Of a stretch of 21,459 nucleotides of DNA, positions 15,573 to 21,459 are shown piece by piece. How positions within the stretch are numbered: the first letter of the stretch is position 1; each line of letters starts with the position of its first letter. The DNA lies in IMG/VR virus record IMGVR_UViG_3300031920_000115, positions 1 through 21,459 of that record; one strand, given 5' to 3'. A program made the position numbers and the translations under genes. The stretch comes from a virus. The notes below the pieces were generated by a model that ran no database searches, was not told the DNA's origin, and was given only the letters and a program-made list of their open reading frames with translations.

Positions 15573-18500
15573 TCAACGACCAGGTATCGTCATCTTCACT
15601 TCGTTTAGAAGTTGGCCTAACTCACCAAGACGTCTCGCAGTTTCGGTATTAGATCCCATTATCGTCTCAAGATTATCTTCGACCAATTTCTCGTGTTCTC
15701 GATTCCCTTGGAATAATTCCTGCTCCGTTATTGGCTTATATCCGAGGTGCTGTCTCATTTGTGGCCACCTACGGGACAAAGCACCAGAAGCACGAAAAGC
15801 TGCCCGCAATTCTTCTGAAGCCTGAGTGCTTCCACCTGCGGCGGCGGTTGCCAATGTCTGCTGAGCTGCCTGCTGCTGAGTCTGGATCTCTGCCTGAGCT
15901 GCCTGCTGCTGAACGGCCCCCTGGCTCTGAACATCCATCTGAAGACCCATTGCCTTAGCCTGGATCTCTGCATCAGAGAGCTGCTCTTGGTGGCGCTCTT
16001 TGATGATGTATTCGATCTCTTCTTCGCTAAGTCCAAATACTTTCTGGAGAATCCAGTGCAGAGATACGAATTGTTGCATCCGCCCGGCAAAGTCTGCCTT
16101 GGCGTTTCTGACCTCTAGCTGCGCCAGCTCGAAGATCGAACTGGGCGTGGTCATGTGGATTTCGAAATCAACTGCCGACGGATTGATATTCAAAGAAGCC
16201 AGGTGGACCCTGGCCATCTTTTTCATCCCGTTCCTCAGTTCGCGCTGTAAACGAAGGACAGTACGGGCGAATCTCACATCCTCCTGCGACAACACACCTT
16301 TGGCTCGCGGAGCTTCTGACCCAAGATAGACTTTAGGCACCTTGATGGCTGCGTAGAGCTTCAGCTTGAAATACTCAATATCCTCCATGTGCTGCCACGA
16401 AGGGCTGCCCACAACGTCAATCTTGGTCTGCTGAACTCCCTTGCGAACAGGGACAAAGAAGTCCTCGTCCTGAGAGAGAGGATTGTATTTGAGGTCTAAC
16501 TTACCGGTATTATGAACAAAAACGCCTCCAGTGAGTGCGAAGTTATGATACTTCTCGACGTCCATGTTGTAGACATCCTCGTGCCCCTCGAAGGTCACGC
16601 TCACTACTTTATGGTTATGGTTCTCACTCTTCTTGGTGGCCTCTCCACCGTATGTACGATTGTTCCAGGATGCCTGGCCTGTCTTCTTGTTCTTAAAGTC
16701 CTTGAATCCATCAAACCCTTGGCGCTTAAGGAATGCAAAAAGACACCCCGACGTCATTGTTGAGTTCTTCGTGGTTGGCAGGGATTCGTATATCTCAGTG
16801 AACGCCTCGTTGGAGTTGAGCCTCTCGACTAGCTCCTCTGTGACTACGAGGGGATCTCTGACTACCTCTGTGGATATTATGGCCATCAGGGCTGCCTGCC
16901 CGTCTGCGGCGAGTTCCTTGCGCTTAGCCATTATTTCTTTCCCGTGCTCGGAAAAGAAATTCTGAGCATCGGGACTATTCTCTCTCCAGTTCTCAAGCCT
17001 ATCCGATATGGTATTCCTGAACTCAGGGTCATCCTTGATGCACTTTACATATGCTTTGCGACCAGCCTCGGCGCGTTCGGGATGCTTTATGGCGTGCTCG
17101 CTAGCAGTCAATAACTCCAAGTTGTCCGGAGTATTGTTCGCCTTGTTATGATCGATATGGTGAACATGCAGTCCACTATTATCGGCAAGCTGCGTCCCAA
17201 ATGACTCTCCAACCATCCTGTGAACAGGACGACGCTCGCCGGTGCTAGGCTCCTGATACATCCAGTAACCCTGAGTCCCCTTGGAACCACGGGACATGTA
17301 GAGCGGCATCAGAGAGTCTCCGGACTCAAGCGTATTGGCAGCCTTATACTTGCCGTCACGCATCAGGAATGGATGGTTTCCAGTGCATCTAACTGTGGCG
17401 CCATTGTCCAGGACTACCCGCCATATGGGTGCGTCCTTGTGAGTTAGCCTTGGGTTCTTTGCCTTTCCGGGAACAACCTTGCCAGACTCCAGATCATACG
17501 AGAAAACGTCGAACTCCTTGTCCGCATAGTCACGGACAAGCTCAGCCATACTCTTGTCGGTACCATCCAACATGGTCACGCAAGTCTCCGCAGTAAGACA
17601 CTGAGGATTGTAGAACTTGGTCTTCTTGTACTGCTGACGAATCTTATGGAGAAACGCCATCGCCTCTTTTGGAGGCATGTCGCCAACGTCGATATAAAAG
17701 GCATACCTCTGCGGCGCACGCTGCAGCCTATAAACCATAGCCGCATCCTCCAGAAGCATAAGCCGCTTCCAGATCCACCTTGCCGGCTCAAGCACTGAGT
17801 ACCCGTAGATTGAACGACGGTGCTTGGAGCGGAGGCGCATATGGCAGACCTCCCAGTCCTCAAGGGCTGCGTATTTATCCTTAGCCTGCGACCCTGCGCC
17901 AGCCATGCGCTGCGTGAGAAGCTGCTTGAACTCATCGGGGCTATTATGAACAACCACACCATCTGCGATGAAGTTATGCGCTTCATCGTCAACCTCAAGA
18001 TCGTAAACATCTCCTTCGCCATAATAGGAAATGCCTAGAACATTCTCCGCCACGAACTGCTGATCGAACTTCGTGCTACTAATATGCAGGTTGAAGCACT
18101 CCCTCTGGCTCTGAATCGTTACCGATTTTCCCGTCCTACGATTCTGAATTACGGTTCCTGGCTTCCTCTTCCTGGAGCCTATGTTACCTGCCTTGTAGCC
18201 AAGTCCGTCGGCCATATTTTTTAGATCTCGAACGAGATCATAGTTGGCAAGCTCAATGTGCCATCCAGGTGTGCCGGTACTGGTCCTAGTATCCCATCCA
18301 TCGGCATCGATAAGACCAACTACAAATGCTTCACGATGTGCTTCAGGTAGTCCGTAGACCCAACTAGGGATACGCTTATTCTCTGCACCGTTAATCCACC
18401 CAAGCGAATCAAGCAGCCTGGCGAGCTGGACGGAATTTACACATGACTGTTCGCCGTTGTTTTTTGTCTTTACTTCGAGACTAAAAGACGAGAGCAGTGA

Positions 18501-20798
18501 TTCGTATAGGTCATTGCGTGATTCATCTGTTCCACGGGCAAAATACACACGCCCGGACGTATGGTCATATTCTCCGCCTTGGCCCCATCCAGATTGCTTA
18601 TAGGCATCCTCATTTGACCCAGGATCTCTCTGGCTATTTTCTATCCACCCATCGCCAAGCAAGAAGCCGAATAGGCGACAAAAGTCCTCCGTTGGACGAT
18701 CTGGTATCGTGATCTGACTAGGGCTACCCTTGTCACCCCATTTTCTATCGAACGGATCATATTCCTGAATAGAAGACCATTCCGGGACTTCCCCAGACGG
18801 CATTCTTGTCGAAATCACGATCTTATCCGACCGCGAGTAATCGATACTCTGCTTTGCGCCGTTGTAGCGGATGATCTTTAGATCTTTTACCTTAACCCAC
18901 TCGCGAGTTCCATCTGGACGCTCAGCATAGACAGGATGCTCATCTGTGAGAAAAATCTCCCTATGTCGGGTGTTTAGCTTGAATATTTTCTTGGTTCCCT
19001 GAACATGTCGCTTTACGAGCGGCATCGGAGTTTGGACGCCATCCTTGTAACCAACGATGGCTTTGGTCTCGTCGAAGTCTTGGATTTCAGACATACCATT
19101 GGCACCCCAGACTCGCGACCCCTTGGCCAAGCAGTACCCGAAGCGACCCTTGTAGTCCTGCACGAAGCCAAACAGCTCGCCACGACGACCCTCGATTCTC
19201 CGCATAGTAGGAGGGGGAAGGAAGTTCAAGCCCACGAGACCATCCTGGCTAACCAGGAGTTCTTCGTAGTTATTACCGTACTTGACAAGAGTCCTGGCTA
19301 TCTCCCAGATCTCCTCATCTATCCTTAGACGTCGCCAGAATAGATCCTCAAGGATAGTCTGAACAGTCTTGTCTGGACTATCTACCCAGACAGCACGATT
19401 CATCAGAGACTCAGTCTGGGTGGCATCGTCCGCATATATGTCAATTGCACTGTTGTGAATGAAGATAAATCCTTCGCCGGACGGATCTCCGACAGCGAAG
19501 TTGTGATAACCAGGAACCTCGATGTCGTAAACATCCTCCTCGCCAACGTACTCAACAGAGACGACGCGATGGTTTCCGTAGCTAGATTCACCAGGCTGTG
19601 GACCACCAAGGTTAGATCCAAGAATATCCCGGTCAATACCAAAGGTTTCAACCCGGCGAGCCAGCGTATTCCAAGAAACGTTGAGCTTCTTGCTCGCGTC
19701 ATTCAAAGACGACGAAGCTCGCAATGCCGCCTCAACGACATCCTTGGCCAACGGAATCGTCCGCCCTTTAGCTATCGCAGCACGATGCTCGTCTGAGAGC
19801 TTGCCGGCGGCCTGAAAAGACTTGTGCTTACCAGCCCTTTCGTTGTCCAACCATTCCGGCTCGCGACTCTGGTGAGTCTTGGAGACGCGGAGCTTGAAGG
19901 CAGGATCTGACCATTTCTTCTTGGTGCCCTCGGATATTTTTTTGACGTGCTCTTCGTGGGTACCAGGATGCTCCCAGTGAGACTTCACATGCTCACGAAG
20001 CGTCGTAACCTCAAGGTTTGAAGGTCTATAGTCAGTCTTGTCTCGATTGATATGGTGAACAACTTCGGAACTCTCGAAGTCACACCCGGTCACCGCGCCA
20101 GCTACCAGCTGATGGACATACTTATAGACGGGATTACCACCGCTGGTCCGCCGTAACGGCTCGTAAACCTCAGAGTATCCAGTAGAGCCAACGCGCAAGC
20201 TACAAGGCATCAATCGGTTGCCAGCGCGAAGCTCGTCCACCCTGCGATATTCACCATCACGGAGCATAAACAGATGATCGCCGGTCGCTTTGATGGACCA
20301 GGACTCTCCATTACCCCTGTACCCCTCGTAGGTAACTCGGTAGACCTCCTTAGTGCCAGTCTTGACTGGCCCCTTAGCCTTGGCAACCACAACTTTCTTG
20401 CTGGCATGGTCCATGGCGAAGACATACAGGTCGTCCGTATTACCTGACTCCCTAGCCTTCACAAGCTGCTCGACAGTAGCTCCGAGTTTTCTGTTGCTAC
20501 CCGGCTCACCTCGGGGTAAGGTATTGCTACCCGGAGAAAGTATGAATGATTCCGAAGAGATACACGCTAATTCCGGATAATCGTCCATTTCCTCGTAATC
20601 CACAAACCTCGCCATGAGGTCGTGTTCGAGCTTGAGATGGTCCGATAGGACATCGTGTCCGTATGACTGAAGAAGATCGAAGCCAGTCTGGGGATACCCA
20701 GATGCGGTTCCACCTTTTGCGAGATTTAGAACAACCTGTTCTTTATCCCAGCGAAGAAGTCCTCGGACCTGATGCCCAACGTTGCCCCAGAATCCCAT
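15573..20798 (-). CDS. Portal vertex protein (T4 gp20-like) interrupted by three inteins
   Basis: The precursor is 1741 residues. Removing inteins at 79-449, 556-952 and 1067-1430 leaves exteins 1-78, 450-555, 953-1066 and 1431-1741, a 609-residue portal (T4 gp20 has 524). The joined exteins read correctly: YPELA then SAIDIYADDATQ, FGY then SPDEFKQLLTQ, and FYNPQ then TGKLDLKYNPLSQDEDFFVP. The last spans the conserved gp20 region with Phe-Phe-x-Pro-x-x-x-Gly and HMEDIEYFKLKLYAAIKVPK (1470-1489). The portal forms the ring at one vertex that starts prohead assembly and is the DNA channel. The C-terminal end is Gln/Ala-rich (about 1620-1660). ATG at 20796-20798 with AAGGA 10 bases upstream. Confidence 0.95.
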   Translation of the reverse strand: MGFWGNVGHQVRGLLRWDKEQVVLNLAKGGTASGYPQTGFDLLQSYGHDVLSDHLKLEHDLMARFVDYEEMDDYPELACISSESFILSPGSNTLPRGEPGSNRKLGATVEQLVKARESGNTDDLYVFAMDHASKKVVVAKAKGPVKTGTKEVYRVTYEGYRGNGESWSIKATGDHLFMLRDGEYRRVDELRAGNRLMPCSLRVGSTGYSEVYEPLRRTSGGNPVYKYVHQLVAGAVTGCDFESSEVVHHINRDKTDYRPSNLEVTTLREHVKSHWEHPGTHEEHVKKISEGTKKKWSDPAFKLRVSKTHQSREPEWLDNERAGKHKSFQAAGKLSDEHRAAIAKGRTIPLAKDVVEAALRASSSLNDASKKLNVSWNTLARRVETFGIDRDILGSNLGGPQPGESSYGNHRVVSVEYVGEEDVYDIEVPGYHNFAVGDPSGEGFIFIHNSAIDIYADDATQTESLMNRAVWVDSPDKTVQTILEDLFWRRLRIDEEIWEIARTLVKYGNNYEELLVSQDGLVGLNFLPPPTMRRIEGRRGELFGFVQDYKGRFGYCLAKGSRVWGANGMSEIQDFDETKAIVGYKDGVQTPMPLVKRHVQGTKKIFKLNTRHREIFLTDEHPVYAERPDGTREWVKVKDLKIIRYNGAKQSIDYSRSDKIVISTRMPSGEVPEWSSIQEYDPFDRKWGDKGSPSQITIPDRPTEDFCRLFGFLLGDGWIENSQRDPGSNEDAYKQSGWGQGGEYDHTSGRVYFARGTDESRNDLYESLLSSFSLEVKTKNNGEQSCVNSVQLARLLDSLGWINGAENKRIPSWVYGLPEAHREAFVVGLIDADGWDTRTSTGTPGWHIELANYDLVRDLKNMADGLGYKAGNIGSRKRKPGTVIQNRRTGKSVTIQSQRECFNLHISSTKFDQQFVAENVLGISYYGEGDVYDLEVDDEAHNFIADGVVVHNSPDEFKQLLTQRMAGAGSQAKDKYAALEDWEVCHMRLRSKHRRSIYGYSVLEPARWIWKRLMLLEDAAMVYRLQRAPQRYAFYIDVGDMPPKEAMAFLHKIRQQYKKTKFYNPQCLTAETCVTMLDGTDKSMAELVRDYADKEFDVFSYDLESGKVVPGKAKNPRLTHKDAPIWRVVLDNGATVRCTGNHPFLMRDGKYKAANTLESGDSLMPLYMSRGSKGTQGYWMYQEPSTGERRPVHRMVGESFGTQLADNSGLHVHHIDHNKANNTPDNLELLTASEHAIKHPERAEAGRKAYVKCIKDDPEFRNTISDRLENWRENSPDAQNFFSEHGKEIMAKRKELAADGQAALMAIISTEVVRDPLVVTEELVERLNSNEAFTEIYESLPTTKNSTMTSGCLFAFLKRQGFDGFKDFKNKKTGQASWNNRTYGGEATKKSENHNHKVVSVTFEGHEDVYNMDVEKYHNFALTGGVFVHNTGKLDLKYNPLSQDEDFFVPVRKGVQQTKIDVVGSPSWQHMEDIEYFKLKLYAAIKVPKVYLGSEAPRAKGVLSQEDVRFARTVLRLQRELRNGMKKMARVHLASLNINPSAVDFEIHMTTPSSIFELAQLEVRNAKADFAGRMQQFVSLHWILQKVFGLSEEEIEYIIKERHQEQLSDAEIQAKAMGLQMDVQSQGAVQQQAAQAEIQTQQQAAQQTLATAAAGGSTQASEELRAAFRASGALSRRWPQMRQHLGYKPITEQELFQGNREHEKLVEDNLETIMGSNTETARRLGELGQLLNEVKMTIPGR
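16509..17600 (-). mobile_element. Portal intein 3, HNH type (364 residues)
   Basis: Residues 1067-1430 of the portal precursor. It starts with Cys (CLTAETCVTMLDG) and ends VHN before Thr (+1). The block B Thr-x-x-His is CTGNHPFLMRDG (T1139, H1142), and the block F region is EDVYNMDVEKYHNFAL. The endonuclease core is HVHHIDHNKANNTPDNLELL at 1211-1230 with H1235 and H1239 following, an HNH motif. A C-terminal part (about 1320-1370) looks like a helix-turn-helix DNA-binding region. The nucleophile, the block B Thr/His, and the terminal His-Asn are all present, so splicing is probably active. It sits in one of the most conserved gp20 segments, just before the TG of the signature. Confidence 0.93.
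17943..19133 (-). mobile_element. Portal intein 2, LAGLIDADG type (397 residues)
   Basis: Residues 556-952 of the portal precursor. It starts CLAKGSRVWGANG and ends VVVHN before Ser (+1). Block B is FLTDEHPVYA (T618, H621) and block F is GDVYDLEVDDEAHNFIADG. The homing endonuclease has both DOD motifs, LFGFLLGDGWIE at 709-720 and VVGLIDADGW at 826-835, each with its Asp (D716 and D833). All residues expected for splicing and for cutting are intact. The exteins joined are FGY and SPDEF. Unlike inteins 1 and 3, its endonuclease is of a different family, so it arrived independently. Confidence 0.94.
19452..20564 (-). mobile_element. Portal intein 1, HNH type (371 residues)
   Basis: Residues 79-449 of the portal precursor. 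It starts with Cys (CISSESFILSPG, a less typical block A) and ends FIFIHN before Ser (+1). Block B is ATGDHLFMLRDG (T172, H175) and block F is EDVYDIEVPGYHNFAV. The HNH core is VVHHINRDKTDYRPSNLEVT at 246-265, with H270 and H274 after it. There follow NUMOD3-like segments (EEHVKKISEGTKKKWSD and LSDEHRAAIAKGR) and a helix-turn-helix (SLNDASKKLNVSWNTLARRV, 364-383). The splicing residues are present. It resembles intein 3 in its blocks and HNH core. The joined exteins give YPELA followed by SAIDIYAD, a standard portal motif. Confidence 0.92.
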
Positions 20799-20833
20799 TT
20801 AGATTAAGTCCTTGATATTGTTATACATTATCA

Positions 20834-21130
20834 TCACAGTTCATCTTCCCCGAGACGATGCAGGAAGACTCTTGTCATCCATACCCACGCGCTTGAAATA
20901 AATCCGCTGGCTGCAAGATCTAGCCAAAATGGCAATCCTGTCCCTGGTCCAAGCCCTAGCCAACACCAAGCAGCTCCGACTGGAACGCTCAGACACATAG
21001 GGCATTGAATCCAATAGCCTAGGACTGGGATGGGACACAGTAAACGCCTGGTCCAACTAAAAATTTTTCCACTCGTGACGATGTTCGTAACGCCGTAACA
21101 AGCCAGGAGAAAGCAGATCAAGGTAATCAT
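20834..21130 (-). CDS. Small membrane protein with CPMC motif (DUF1360-like)
   Basis: This 98-residue protein has a hydrophobic N-terminal segment (MITLICFLLACYGVTNIVTS), a basic turn (SWTRR), a Cys-x2-Cys at 43-46 (CPMC), and two more hydrophobic stretches (about 47-60 and 66-88) before a charged end. It probably spans the membrane two or three times. The C-P-x-C-L-x-x-x-x-G motif after a first helix with an Arg pair resembles DUF1360-type membrane proteins, which are of unknown function. No good SD precedes ATG at 21128-21130. A gap of 35 bases separates it from the portal. Its role in the phage is unknown. Confidence 0.7.
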   Translation of the reverse strand: MITLICFLLACYGVTNIVTSGKIFSWTRRLLCPIPVLGYWIQCPMCLSVPVGAAWCWLGLGPGTGLPFWLDLAASGFISSAWVWMTRVFLHRLGEDEL

Positions 21131-21171
21131 ATTGGGACCATTAACGCCGAACGATCATAGTGACCGTCCGG

Positions 21172-21246
21172 CTAGAGTAAGCAGCCGTTCTTACATCGTC
21201 TAACGGGCGGGAGCATCCACCTATCAAACCCAATTTGCAATGCCAT
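21172..21246 (-). CDS. Possible 24-residue peptide with strong SD
   Basis: A short frame, MALQIGFDRWMLPPVRRCKN and four more residues, starts at ATG 21244-21246 with AGGAGA 8 bases upstream. It begins 12 bases after the stop of the preceding gene and ends at TAG. The strong SD makes initiation likely, but the product is very short and I cannot tell whether it is functional. It could instead be a leader or the remnant of a longer gene. Confidence 0.35.
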   Translation of the reverse strand: MALQIGFDRWMLPPVRRCKNGCLL

Positions 21247-21258
21247 AGATCTATTCTC

Positions 21259-21459
21259 CTATTCTTCTGAAAGCAGCTGCTCTGTGGTAGCTGGATCTGA
21301 GACTACTAACGAGGCGCAAACGGAATCGATTGGTATCGGCTTATGGTCACCAAAATCTGCGGGACTAGGGCCTGATTGACCTCTGGCGTCACACCATTTT
21401 GCATCCGAATTACCCCCGAGCCCGAGAGCCTCTCGTACGATCTGCTCCTCGCGTTGATT
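21259..21459 (-). CDS. Partial hypothetical protein, C-terminal 66 residues
   Basis: An open frame enters from the right edge of the window and ends at TAG 21259-21261. The visible part starts NQREEQIVREALGLGGNSDA and ends VSDPATTEQLLSEE; it is acidic, with a Lys-Trp-Cys-Asp segment, and looks like the end of a soluble protein. Its N-terminus lies outside the window. It is not recognisable from this part. It is followed 12 bases later by the short ORF with a strong SD. Confidence 0.65.
   Translation of the reverse strand, partial: NQREEQIVREALGLGGNSDAKWCDARGQSGPSPADFGDHKPIPIDSVCASLVVSDPATTEQLLSEE

Noticed and set aside
17576-18022. 148-codon minus-strand frame starting within intein 2
   Set aside because: Out of frame with the portal precursor and without SD or recognisable domain; the portal frame across it is clearly correct.

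Overview
This window is a piece of a tailed-phage genome (Caudoviricetes) with a contractile tail, that is, a myovirus. Every gene I can support lies on the minus strand, so transcription runs from the right edge to the left. The genes are tightly packed with short gaps, 1-base stop/start overlaps (TAATG, TGATG) and Shine-Dalgarno (SD) sites such as GGAGG and AGGAGG. The head genes are of T4 type: a gp20-like portal, a gp21-like prohead protease joined to a scaffold, and a gp23-like major capsid protein. The host cannot be read from the sequence beyond its being a bacterium that uses a canonical anti-SD. I saw no tRNA, CRISPR array or insertion sequence.

Layout in the direction of transcription. 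At 21459-20834 are the C-terminal end of an unknown gene, a possible 24-residue ORF with a strong SD, and a small membrane protein. At 20798-15573 is a 1741-codon portal gene with three in-frame inteins. Removing them leaves a portal of about 609 residues. At 15490-13218 are two probable prohead/core proteins. The second is acidic, with 15 Asp in a row, and ends in what looks like a -1 programmed ribosomal frameshift cassette leading into a 79-codon extension. At 13215-11608 is the protease-scaffold fusion, with an internal in-frame start that could make the scaffold alone. At 11558-10080 is the major capsid protein, followed by a very strong intrinsic terminator at 10022-10053.

At 9955-3144 is a run of small and medium structural genes: a coiled-coil protein, a disordered protein, likely connector/neck/tail-completion proteins, a 709-residue protein with a long basic disordered centre, a two-site zinc-finger protein and a Lys-rich protein. 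At 3099-241 is a large tail sheath with inserted beta-rich domains. At 201-1 is the start of one more gene that runs off the window.

Together these genes make the prohead (portal nucleator, core, protease, capsid), then the neck, then the tail sheath. The most notable features are the triple-intein portal, in which two HNH inteins look like relatives at different sites and a third carries a LAGLIDADG endonuclease, and the predicted frameshift. Next come the nested scaffold gene and a small beta motif shared by the sheath and an insertion in the capsid protein.
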